Assembly (NCBI GenBank): GCA_016218575.1
Contig: JACRDN010000006.1
Location: 1-64,000 of the forward strand
Direction of reading: 5' to 3'
Origin: Elusimicrobiota bacterium
GTDB lineage: Bacteria; Elusimicrobiota; Elusimicrobia; UBA1565; UBA9628
Length of the DNA: 64,000 nucleotides
A program made the position numbers and the translations under genes. Each line of letters opens with the position of its first letter. Position 1 is the stretch's first letter. Below the pieces are notes generated by a model that was given only the letters and a program-made list of their open reading frames with translations, had not been told where the DNA came from and did no database searches. Positions 56,442 through 63,476 of this stretch are shown here, piece by piece.

Positions 56442-57389
56442 GTGCCGGTCCTCCTTCTGCTGGCGCAGGTGAGCCTATCCGCGGTGGGGGACATCCGCCT
56501 CGACGGACCCGTAGGGGAGCTCATCGGGCGCCACGGCCCCGAACATCCCACGGCCGCCGTCAGGGAGGCACTCAAGGCCGACATCGTGTTCGGCAACCTC
56601 GAGTGCAGCGTCACGACCCGCGGCACCAAACAGGCCAAGACTTGGAATTTCAGGGCCCCGTCCGAGAACCTCGCCAGCCTCAAGGAGGGGGGCTTCGACG
56701 TCCTGAACCTGGCCAACAACCACAGCATGGACTACGGGACCGAGGGCTTCCTGGACACTTTGGCGGCGGTCAAGAAGCGGGGCTTCATCGCGGTGGGCGG
56801 CGGAAAAAATATCGAGCAGGCGGAGAAGCTGCGGATCATTGAGCGCAACGGGCTTCGCGTGGGCTTTCTAGGCCTGACCAGCACCTTCCCCCCAGAAGCC
56901 TGGGCCCGCCGCAAAAAGCCCGGCGTGGCCTACAGCAACTTCAAGCGTTTTCCGGAACTCATCCGAAGGGCGAAAAAAGACTGCGACATTCTGGTCGTTT
57001 CTTTTCATGGAGGAACCGAGCTCGCCCTCGAGCCCAACCAAATCCAGAAGGCCTTCGCCCACATGGCCGTGGACGCGGGGGCCGACCTCATCCTGGGGCA
57101 TCACCCCCATGTCCTGCAGGCCGTGGAACTATATAAAGGAAAGACCATCCTCTACAGCCTCGGCAATTTCCTTTTCGTGTCTCCCGCCCCGGAGACGCGG
57201 ACCACGGTCATCGCCAAGGCCGCGCTGGGCCGAGGAGGGGTCGAGTCCATCGAATTCGTCCCGCTGGACACCCATTGGGGCCAGCCCATCTTGGCGCCGG
57301 AGGAGGGCCGGAAGGCCGCCTACGAGGCCTTAAACCGCCTGGGAGCCCTGTCCCAGCACCCGGAGATCTTCCGCCTCGCCTCGCCTTGA
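56442..57389 (+). CDS. CapA family protein (PGA_cap metallophosphatase-like)
   Basis: 315 residues of the CapA/PgsA family, whose members relate to calcineurin-type phosphatases and include the poly-gamma-glutamate capsule protein. Motifs are SAVGDIRLDGPVGELIGRHG at the start, VFGNLECSVTTRG, NLANNHSMDYGTEGFLDTLA, VVSFHGGTELALEPN and LILGHHPHVLQAVELYKGKT. The start is GTG at 56442 with AGGGAA upstream. The N-terminal hydrophobic stretch (VLLLLAQVSLSAV) is short, so export is uncertain. No pgsB or pgsC is nearby, so a capsule role is not supported. Confidence 0.85.
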   Translation: MPVLLLLAQVSLSAVGDIRLDGPVGELIGRHGPEHPTAAVREALKADIVFGNLECSVTTRGTKQAKTWNFRAPSENLASLKEGGFDVLNLANNHSMDYGTEGFLDTLAAVKKRGFIAVGGGKNIEQAEKLRIIERNGLRVGFLGLTSTFPPEAWARRKKPGVAYSNFKRFPELIRRAKKDCDILVVSFHGGTELALEPNQIQKAFAHMAVDAGADLILGHHPHVLQAVELYKGKTILYSLGNFLFVSPAPETRTTVIAKAALGRGGVESIEFVPLDTHWGQPILAPEEGRKAAYEALNRLGALSQHPEIFRLASP

Positions 57390-57415
57390 TGGAATGTCGG
57401 CGGATAAGCTAACAT
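57386..57415 (+). promoter_or_regulatory. possible promoter of the Crp/Fnr gene
   Basis: TTGATG (57386-57391), 18 nt, TAACAT (57410-57415). The -10 ends 8 nt before the ATG, giving a nearly leaderless message; no Shine-Dalgarno is present. Both hexamers match the consensus at four of six positions. Confidence 0.4.
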
Positions 57416-57423
57416 AGCTTGTC

Positions 57424-58098
57424 ATGCTCAAGCTTTTGCGCAAAATTCCCTTCCTCAGCGTCCTCAGCCCCAAGGAGCTCAAGAAAGTCCGGCAAATCGG
57501 GAATATCCATGAGTACGCCCCTGGGGAAAGGGTCTTCTCGCAGACGGAGTCGGCAGACCAGATGTTCGTGGTGCTTTCGGGCCAGGTCAAGATTTTCGCG
57601 GCCTCCAATGGGAAGAAGCGGAAGACCTTCACCTATCTCCAGGCGGGGGATTTCTTCGGGGAGATGGCCCTGCTCGAGGGAAAGACCCGCTCCGCCTCTG
57701 CCGAGGCCGTCCAAGCCTCCAAGCTCCTGACCATCAAGAAAGGCGATTTCCACAGGCTCCTATGCTCGGACCACCAGCTGACCATCTACCTTTTGCGCGC
57801 CTTCTCCGAGCGCCTGCGCAAGGCCGATGAGGAGATCGAGGGCCTTCTTTTCCGCAACGTCCTGGGACGGGTCTCGAAAACCCTCTGCGACCTGTCGCAA
57901 AAAGGGGAAAGCTTCAAATCCGGCAGGCTTTTGAGGCAGCACTACACCCAGCAGGAGCTGGCCGATCTGGTGGGCACCACAAGGGAGCCCTTGACACGCG
58001 CCCTGTCCGCCTTGCGCCGCGCGGACCTCGTGGAGGTCCATGCAGGCCGGTATTTCATCAAAAACCCGCAAAAGCTCTCGGCCCTTTGCCTCACCTGA
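57424..58098 (+). CDS. Crp/Fnr family transcriptional regulator
   Basis: 224 residues: an N-terminal cyclic-nucleotide-binding fold (about 10-125; GDFFGEMALLEGKTRSASAE has the G-E-x-A-L and R-S-A pattern of the phosphate-binding cassette), a long dimer helix, and a C-terminal winged helix (YTQQELADLVGTTREPLTRA, then LRRADLVEVHAGRYFI). The recognition helix has T-T-R-E-P-L-T-R, close to Crp-type T-R-E-x-x-x-R. No Cys cluster for an Fnr-type iron-sulfur centre at the N-terminus. Ligand and targets unknown. aspS begins one base after the stop. Confidence 0.9.
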   Translation: MLKLLRKIPFLSVLSPKELKKVRQIGNIHEYAPGERVFSQTESADQMFVVLSGQVKIFAASNGKKRKTFTYLQAGDFFGEMALLEGKTRSASAEAVQASKLLTIKKGDFHRLLCSDHQLTIYLLRAFSERLRKADEEIEGLLFRNVLGRVSKTLCDLSQKGESFKSGRLLRQHYTQQELADLVGTTREPLTRALSALRRADLVEVHAGRYFIKNPQKLSALCLT

Positions 58099-58099
58099 C

Positions 58100-59875
58100 A
58101 TGACGGCCAATCCGTATCGCAGCCATTCCTGCGGCGCGCTCGGCGTCTGCGACTTGGGCCAGGAAATCCTCCTGGCCGGCTGGGTTCATTCCCGCCGGGA
58201 CCACGGAGGAGTGTACTTTTTTGATATGCGCGACCGCTCGGGCCTGGTGCAGGTGGTGGCGCACCCGGACGAGGCCGAGGCGTTCCTCGCCGCGGGCAGG
58301 CTCGGGGCCGAGCATGTGGTAAGCCTGCGCGGGATCGTCGAGAGAAGGCCCCGGGGCACGGAGAACCCCAAGATGCCCACCGGAGAGATCGAGGTGCGCG
58401 CTAAGGAGATCCGGGTGCTCAACGCCTCCAAGCCTCTGCCCTTCCCGGTGGACGAGCACGCCTCGGTTTCCGAGGAAATCCGGCTCAAGTACCGCTTCCT
58501 CGACCTGCGCCGGGCCAAGATGCTGGGAAATCTCACTCTCCGCCACAAGATCGCCATGATCGTGCGTCGCGAGCTCGATGCCGAGGGGTTTCTCGAGGTC
58601 GAGACTCCCATGCTCACCAAGGCCACGCCGGAGGGAGCCCGGGACTTCCTGGTGCCCGCCAGGCTCAGCCCCGGCAGCTTCTACGCCCTCCCCCAGTCCC
58701 CGCAAATCTTCAAGCAAATCCTCATGGCCTCCGGGGTCGAGCGCTACTTCCAGCTGGCGCGCGCCTTCCGAGACGAGGACCTGCGCTCGGACCGCCAGCC
58801 AGAACATACCCAGATAGATATAGAGATGTCCTTCGCGACGGAGGAGATCGTTCACTCGACCGTCGAAAGATTTCTGAAAAGCATCTTCCGGGAAGCCCTG
58901 GGAACAGAGCTCGAAACTCCTTTTCCGCGCTTTGAGTACGAGGATATCATGTGCCGCTACGGCTCGGACAAGCCGGACCTGCGCTACGGCTTTGAGATCG
59001 AAGACGCCACGGCGCTATTCAAGGAAAGCCAATTCAAGGTTTTCGGGGAAGCCGCCCGCGGCGGCGGGGTGGTCCGAGTCCTCAAGGCCAAGGCCGAGTT
59101 TTCCCGCGCCGAGATCGACAAATTCACGGACATGGTCAAGGCCTTGGGCGCCAAGGGCCTGGCCTGGATCAAATGGGAAGCGGCGGGCCCCAATTCTCCC
59201 ATCGTTAAGTTCCTGGGGCCCGCGGAAATATCCGGCCTTCGAGAGTTGTGCCGGGCAGAACCCGGAGATTATCTCTTCTTCGCCGCCGACAAGCCCGAGG
59301 TCGCCGCCCCCTGTCTCGGAGCGCTCCGAAAGGAGCTCATCCTCAAGCTCAAGCCCGCTCCCACCCGCCCCTGGAGCTTTCTCTGGGTGGTGCATTTTCC
59401 CCTCCTAGAGTGGGCTCCCGAGGAGAAGCGCTGGACCTTCACCCACAACCCCTTCACGGCCCCCTTGGAAAGCGAGATCCCAAAGCTCGACTCCGACCCA
59501 GGCCACATCGCCTCCCATCAGTACGACCTCGTCTTAAACGGCGTCGAGCTTGCCTCCGGTTCCATCCGCAACCACCGGGCCGAGCTCCAGCGCAAAATCC
59601 TCTCCCTCATGGGGTTTTCCCCGGAGGAGCAGGAGGAGCAGTTCGGCCTCCTCCTCAACGCCCTCGAGTACGGGGCCCCGCCCCACGGCGGGATCGCGCT
59701 TGGCTTTGACCGCCTGGTCGCCATCCTGCGGGGAGAGGACTCCATCCGAGAGGTCATTGCATTCCCCAAGACCCAGAAGGGCGCCTGCCCCTTAAGCGAG
59801 GCCCCGTCCCCCGTCGACCCCAAGCAGCTCAAGGAGCTGCACATCAAGCTCGATCTCCCGGCTCGGCTTCCCTAA
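58100..59875 (+). CDS. aspS: aspartyl-tRNA synthetase
   Basis: Class IIb synthetase, 591 residues of the bacterial type with the GAD insertion. It has an OB-fold anticodon domain (LAGWVHSRRDHGGVYFFDMR), motif 1 and 2 regions (LDAEGFLEVETPMLTKATPE, ARDFLVPARLSPGSFYALPQ, RAFRDEDLRSDRQPEHTQID) and motif 3 GIALGFDRLVAILRGEDSIR. The end reads AFPKTQKGACPLSEAPSPVD, where discriminating enzymes usually have AFPKTQ-x-A-x-C. Whether it also charges tRNA-Asn cannot be decided here. Confidence 0.95.
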   Translation: MTANPYRSHSCGALGVCDLGQEILLAGWVHSRRDHGGVYFFDMRDRSGLVQVVAHPDEAEAFLAAGRLGAEHVVSLRGIVERRPRGTENPKMPTGEIEVRAKEIRVLNASKPLPFPVDEHASVSEEIRLKYRFLDLRRAKMLGNLTLRHKIAMIVRRELDAEGFLEVETPMLTKATPEGARDFLVPARLSPGSFYALPQSPQIFKQILMASGVERYFQLARAFRDEDLRSDRQPEHTQIDIEMSFATEEIVHSTVERFLKSIFREALGTELETPFPRFEYEDIMCRYGSDKPDLRYGFEIEDATALFKESQFKVFGEAARGGGVVRVLKAKAEFSRAEIDKFTDMVKALGAKGLAWIKWEAAGPNSPIVKFLGPAEISGLRELCRAEPGDYLFFAADKPEVAAPCLGALRKELILKLKPAPTRPWSFLWVVHFPLLEWAPEEKRWTFTHNPFTAPLESEIPKLDSDPGHIASHQYDLVLNGVELASGSIRNHRAELQRKILSLMGFSPEEQEEQFGLLLNALEYGAPPHGGIALGFDRLVAILRGEDSIREVIAFPKTQKGACPLSEAPSPVDPKQLKELHIKLDLPARLP

Positions 59876-59889
59876 TCCCAGCCGTTTGC

Positions 59890-59968
59890 TCGTAGGCCCT
59901 ACGACCCACGTTGGGATGGGCCTATAGGCCCTCGCGCGATCGCGGTTTCCCGGCTATTTTCATAGAAT
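59890..59968 (+). promoter_or_regulatory. palindrome cluster and -10 box upstream of the exported protein at 59987
   Basis: TCGTAGGCCCTACGA (59890-59904) is a perfect 7-bp inverted repeat around one C. CCCACGTTGGG follows at 59905-59915. GGGCCTATAGGCCC (59918-59931) and CGCGATCGCG (59935-59944) are perfect palindromes. TAGAAT (59963-59968) is a possible -10 box. The GGCC-type members resemble the clusters at 10553, 20068 and 22176. The region also ends the aspS operon. Confidence 0.6.
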
Positions 59969-59986
59969 CTGATTATGGGAGGAAGA

Positions 59987-60625
59987 ATGAACAAGATAAT
60001 GGCCGGAATTATGGCTCTTCTGCTTTGCAGCACCTTGAGCCCGGCTTGGGCGGACGGCCGGGACGGCAACGGCTCGGACGCTAGAACAGGCGGCTATCGC
60101 AGCCCGAGAAATAGCGATTCTGCCCTTAACCAGGAACCGCAATCTGAACCGACGCCGGAACAGAAAGATGAGAATAACCAAATCCTGCGTCTGGCCGCGG
60201 CCATGAAAATAGCTCTCGAAACCAATATTGATAAATATCCGGAAGTAAGAGACGCGACATTAAAAATGGCAAAAATGCGGTCGCTCCAGGTGGATTTCGG
60301 CAGTACATACATTGCCTTCCATGGTAAAATCCACATGGGAACGTACTCGGACCCGTACCTCTCGGTTGAGTGGGAACCATTTGAAGCGAAGGGTTTCCGC
60401 TACGTAAAAAGCGAAAACAAAGTGGTCGATGTCCCACTATGGCGCAAGCTCACGCATATCATCGCGGACAAGCACGCGCTCTTGCAACGTGCCACCTTGG
60501 AGAGTTTGTCCGACAAACGAGCCAACCGCGCCCTCAATATAGCTCTGAAATATATCCTGGCCGAATCGCGCAACAAAAAAGTGAACGCCACGGTTAAAAA
60601 AATTAATGATGAACTCACCTTCTGA
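59987..60625 (+). CDS. exported protein of unknown function, AT-richer than its neighbours
   Basis: 212 residues with a signal peptide (MNKIMAGIMALLLCSTLSPAWA, cut before DGRDG), a short low-complexity linker rich in Asn, Gln, Pro and Glu, and a soluble domain with no motif I recognise (VDFGSTYIAFHGKIHMGTYS and SVEWEPFEAKGFRYVKSENK look beta-rich; the end is helical and lysine-rich). GGGAGGAAG lies directly before the ATG. An ATG four codons earlier is less likely. Codon use is clearly more AT-rich than in aspS. Together with the adjacent duplicated tRNA end this hints at acquisition. Confidence 0.75.
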   Translation: MNKIMAGIMALLLCSTLSPAWADGRDGNGSDARTGGYRSPRNSDSALNQEPQSEPTPEQKDENNQILRLAAAMKIALETNIDKYPEVRDATLKMAKMRSLQVDFGSTYIAFHGKIHMGTYSDPYLSVEWEPFEAKGFRYVKSENKVVDVPLWRKLTHIIADKHALLQRATLESLSDKRANRALNIALKYILAESRNKKVNATVKKINDELTF

Positions 60626-60690
60626 ATATGTTTGGTAATCGCATGACCGATCGGACCTGGGCGAGAGAGCATCCCAAGCACGCCCAAAAA

Positions 60691-60699
60691 TGTTAAAAT
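60691..60699 (+). promoter_or_regulatory. extended -10 of the tRNA-Ala gene
   Basis: TGTTAAAAT matches the extended -10 pattern with one change in the hexamer. It lies 19 nt before the first base of the tRNA. Confidence 0.5.
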
Positions 60700-60718
60700 T
60701 ACTCGCCTTCCGATTTTC

Positions 60719-60791
60719 GGGCGTGTAGCTCAGCTGGGAGAGCGCCTCGTTCGCAACGAGGAGGTCAGCGGTTCGATCCCGCTCACGTCCA
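60719..60791 (+). tRNA. tRNA-Ala (anticodon CGC)
   Basis: The 73-nt sequence folds into a standard cloverleaf. The acceptor stem GGGCGTG/CACGTCC contains the G3-U70 pair that identifies alanine tRNAs. The D-stem is GCTC/GAGC. The anticodon stem CCTCG/CGAGG has loop TTCGCAA, giving anticodon CGC for codon GCG. The T-stem AGCGG/CCGCT has loop TTCGATC. The discriminator is A and CCA is not encoded. Confidence 0.96.
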
Positions 60792-60894
60792 TAGTTTTAA
60801 CGCGGACCGCTGACCGGCTATAAAGAAAAGGGCCAGTGCCCATCGCGTGTCCGCAGGACGCACTGGCCCTGCGGTTCGATCCCGCTCACGTCCA
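60768..60894 (+). repeat. direct duplication of the tRNA-Ala 3' end (attachment-site-like)
   Basis: The last 24 bases of the tRNA (60768-60791, starting GCGGTTCGATCCCG) are repeated exactly at 60871-60894. The 79 bp between hold a 9-mer CCGCTGACC (60807-60815) complementary to GGTCAGCGG in the tRNA, and the hairpin at 60829-60870. Tyrosine-type integrases commonly leave such duplications at tRNA 3' ends; no integrase gene is in the window. Confidence 0.8.
60829..60870. terminator. hairpin between tRNA-Ala and mltG
   Basis: AGGGCCAGTGC (60829-60839) pairs perfectly with GCACTGGCCCT (60860-60870) around a 20-nt loop. It lies between two convergent transcripts (tRNA on plus, mltG on minus) and could stop both, although no T-run follows on the plus strand. 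On the minus strand TTTTCTTTA follows directly, which suits termination of mltG. Confidence 0.6.
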
Positions 60895-60909
60895 ACTTCA
60901 CGCCCACCA

Positions 60910-61890
60910 CTACTGTCCACCGCCGTAGCCGCGCTTCAGGCGCTCCCTGAGGGCACGCAAGCCCCTTTTGAAGGACTGCTTGGCCTTGATGTGCTCCTCA
61001 TGGGTAGCAGAGAAGACATGCCCCCCGGTGTTGTCGGCCACGAAGTAGACGGCGTCGGTCTCGGCGGGCCGCATGGCGGCCTTGAAAGAGTCGAGACCCG
61101 GGCTGCAGATGGGGCCGGGGGGCAAGCCGTAATGCATGTAGGTGTTGTAGGGCGACGGTGTGCGCAAGTCCTCCGTGGTGAGACCCTTCTTCCAATGCCT
61201 CAAGGCGTACTGAACGGTGGGGTCGGCCTCTAGCCTCATGCGCCTCTGCATGCGGTTCAAGTACACCGCCGCGATCATGGGCTTTTCCCGGGGCAGCACC
61301 GCCTCTCGCTCGACGATGGAGGCCAAGGTGACGAGCTGGTGGAGATTAAGCGCGGGCTTCGGCTCCGCGGCCTCGAAATGCCTCAAGATCTGGCTCTTGA
61401 ACTCCTGGTGCATCCTTTGCGCCGCGGCGGCCGCGGCGGTCCCGGGCTCGAAGGAGTAGGTGGCCGGGAATAGGTAGCCTTCCAGGCGGTGGACTTGGGC
61501 TTCCTTCAAAAAGGCCTGAGCCGGGCAAACCCCTTCCGCCTCAAGCCGCTCGGCGATCTGCCGCGCCGAGAAGCCCTCTGGAATGACGACCTTGAGCTCC
61601 TTGCGGGCCGCTCCCGACGCCAGAATCCGCAAGACTTTCGTTGCCGGCATGCTGCGCCTGAGCTCATAGGTCCCTGGCTTGAGCCTGCGGTCGGTCTTGG
61701 TGAGGGCCGCCGCGAGCTTGAATAGGCGCGCCGATCTGAGGACCCCTTTCTCCTTCAAAAGCTGGGCGGTTTGCCAGGCGGAAAGCCCGGGGGGAACGGT
61801 GACCTCGACCGGGCCGCCGGGCGAGGGATAAAGCAGCCATGCCCCGAAAACCAGGAGGCCGAGAAGGGCCGCCGCGATTAGTTTGCGCAC
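60910..61890 (-). CDS. mltG: endolytic transglycosylase MltG
   Basis: A membrane-anchored YceG-family enzyme that cuts nascent glycan strands and sets their length. The 326-residue protein has one N-terminal membrane segment (LIAAALLGLLVFGAWLLYPS), a LysM-like region (VTVPPGLSAWQTAQLLKEKG), and the catalytic domain: LEGYLFPATYSFEPG, LASIVEREAV with the catalytic Glu, DPTVQYAL and SPYNTYMHYGLPPGPICSPG. It overlaps the mutase gene by 13 nt. Confidence 0.94.
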   Translation of the reverse strand: MRKLIAAALLGLLVFGAWLLYPSPGGPVEVTVPPGLSAWQTAQLLKEKGVLRSARLFKLAAALTKTDRRLKPGTYELRRSMPATKVLRILASGAARKELKVVIPEGFSARQIAERLEAEGVCPAQAFLKEAQVHRLEGYLFPATYSFEPGTAAAAAAQRMHQEFKSQILRHFEAAEPKPALNLHQLVTLASIVEREAVLPREKPMIAAVYLNRMQRRMRLEADPTVQYALRHWKKGLTTEDLRTPSPYNTYMHYGLPPGPICSPGLDSFKAAMRPAETDAVYFVADNTGGHVFSATHEEHIKAKQSFKRGLRALRERLKRGYGGGQ

Positions 61891-63476
61891 TGATACTCGC
61901 CGAATATTTCCTTGAGGCTCTGTGTGACCTCGCCCACGGTGGCGTAGACCTCGACCGCCTCCAGGATGGCGGGCATGAGGTTCTCCCGGGATCTGGCCGT
62001 TTCCCTGACGGCCTTGAGGGCGGCCGAGACCTTCGCGTTGTCTCGCCCGCGGCGCAGGCGCTTCAAAGCCCTGACCTGCCCCGACTCGACGGAGCTTGCG
62101 ATCTTCAAAATAGGCGGGATCCGCCCCTCTGTCGCATGCAGGTTGACCCCGACGATGCGCCGCCGGCCGGCGTCCAGCTCAAGCTCGTGGCGGTAGGCGG
62201 TCTCAGCGATCTCCTTGTGAAAAAACCCCTTTTCGAGAGCCGGAACCACGCCGCCCAGCTCCCGGATGCGGCTCATGAGTTCCAGGGCCTGGTCCTGCAC
62301 CTGGCGCGTGAGGGCTTCCAGATAATAGGAGCCCCCGAACGGGTCGGGAGTATCGGTGAGGCCGGTCTCCAGGGCCAGGATCTGCTGGGTGCGCAAAGCC
62401 GTCATCACGGCCTGGTCGCTGGGCAAGGCCAGGGCCTCGTCGTAGGAGTTGGTGTGGAGGCTTTGCGTGCCCCCCAGAACCCCGGCCAAAGCTTGGTAGG
62501 CCACGCGGACGATATTGTTCAAGGGCTGCTGGGCCGTCAGGCTCACCCCGGCCGTTTGGCAGTGCATGGGCATCATCCACGAAATTTCCCTCTTGGCCCC
62601 GAACTCCTCCTTCATGATTTTGGCCCAGATGCCGCGCGCCGCCCGAAGCTTGGCGATCTCCTCGAAGAAGCAGTTGTGCACGTCGAAGAAGAAGGAGAGC
62701 TGAGAAGCGAAATCGTCGATGTTCAGGCCCCGTTTCACCAGGCGCAGGACGTAATCGCGGCCGTCGGCCAAGGTGAAGGCCAACTCCTGGACCGCGTCGG
62801 CTCCGGCCTCGCGTATGTGGTAGCCGGAGATGGAGATGGGGTAGAAGCGGGGCACCTCGCGCACGCAGTATTCTATGGCGTCGAGCACCAGGCGCATCGA
62901 GGGCTCGGGGGGATAAAGGTACTCGTTCTGCGCGATGTATTCCTTCAAGATGTCGTTCTGGAGTGTGCCGCGCAGGCGCTTGAAGGGCACGCCCTGCTTG
63001 CGGGCCACGGCCAAGTACATGGCCAGCAGCACCGGAGCCGGCAGATTGATGGTCATCGAGGTGGAGACCTTGGCAAGGTCTATGCCGGAGAACAGAACCT
63101 CGAAGTCCGCGAGGCTGTCCACGGCCACGCCTTCCCGGCCGACCTCGCCCAAGGAACGCGGGTCGTCGGAGTCCAGCCCCATCAAGGTCGGCAGGTCGAA
63201 GGCCGTGGAAAGCCCCGTCTCCCCGTGGGAAAGCAGGTACTTGAATCTCTCGTTGGTATCCTTCGCGGTCTTATGGCCCGCGAATTGGCGCATGGTCCAG
63301 GGGTGCAGGCGGTAGCCGCTACCCTTGAGGCCGCGAACGAAGGGGTACTGGCCGGGCCTGCCGACTTCTCCTAGGTAGTCTTGTCCCGCCAAGTCCTCCG
63401 GCCCGTACTCGAGCTTGACGGCAATTCCGGAAAGGGTCGCGGGCAAGATCTCTCCTTTCAGCACTTCCACGCTCAT
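61878..63476 (-). CDS. methylmalonyl-CoA mutase large subunit, catalytic domain only
   Basis: It interconverts methylmalonyl-CoA and succinyl-CoA using adenosylcobalamin. The 532-residue protein is the TIM-barrel substrate domain: GQYPFVRGLKGSGYRLHPWT, TNERFKYLLSHGETGLSTAF, MTINLPAPVLLAMYLAVARK, GTLQNDILKEYIAQNEYLYP, YPISISGYHIREAGADAVQE. It stops before any cobalamin-binding DxHxxG domain, so a separate small subunit must be encoded elsewhere. Isobutyryl-CoA or ethylmalonyl-CoA mutases are related; the substrate is not certain. GGAGGAGG precedes the ATG; the start overlaps the fecR-like stop (ATGA). Confidence 0.9.
   Translation of the reverse strand: MSVEVLKGEILPATLSGIAVKLEYGPEDLAGQDYLGEVGRPGQYPFVRGLKGSGYRLHPWTMRQFAGHKTAKDTNERFKYLLSHGETGLSTAFDLPTLMGLDSDDPRSLGEVGREGVAVDSLADFEVLFSGIDLAKVSTSMTINLPAPVLLAMYLAVARKQGVPFKRLRGTLQNDILKEYIAQNEYLYPPEPSMRLVLDAIEYCVREVPRFYPISISGYHIREAGADAVQELAFTLADGRDYVLRLVKRGLNIDDFASQLSFFFDVHNCFFEEIAKLRAARGIWAKIMKEEFGAKREISWMMPMHCQTAGVSLTAQQPLNNIVRVAYQALAGVLGGTQSLHTNSYDEALALPSDQAVMTALRTQQILALETGLTDTPDPFGGSYYLEALTRQVQDQALELMSRIRELGGVVPALEKGFFHKEIAETAYRHELELDAGRRRIVGVNLHATEGRIPPILKIASSVESGQVRALKRLRRGRDNAKVSAALKAVRETARSRENLMPAILEAVEVYATVGEVTQSLKEIFGEYQCAN

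Noticed and set aside
56442-57389. Capsule (poly-gamma-glutamate) synthesis locus
   Set aside because: Only a CapA-family protein is present; pgsB and pgsC are absent, and the family includes many members of other function.
61839-63374. 511-codon plus-strand frame opposite the methylmalonyl-CoA mutase gene
   Set aside because: Shadow of a well-conserved enzyme; no recognisable domain.
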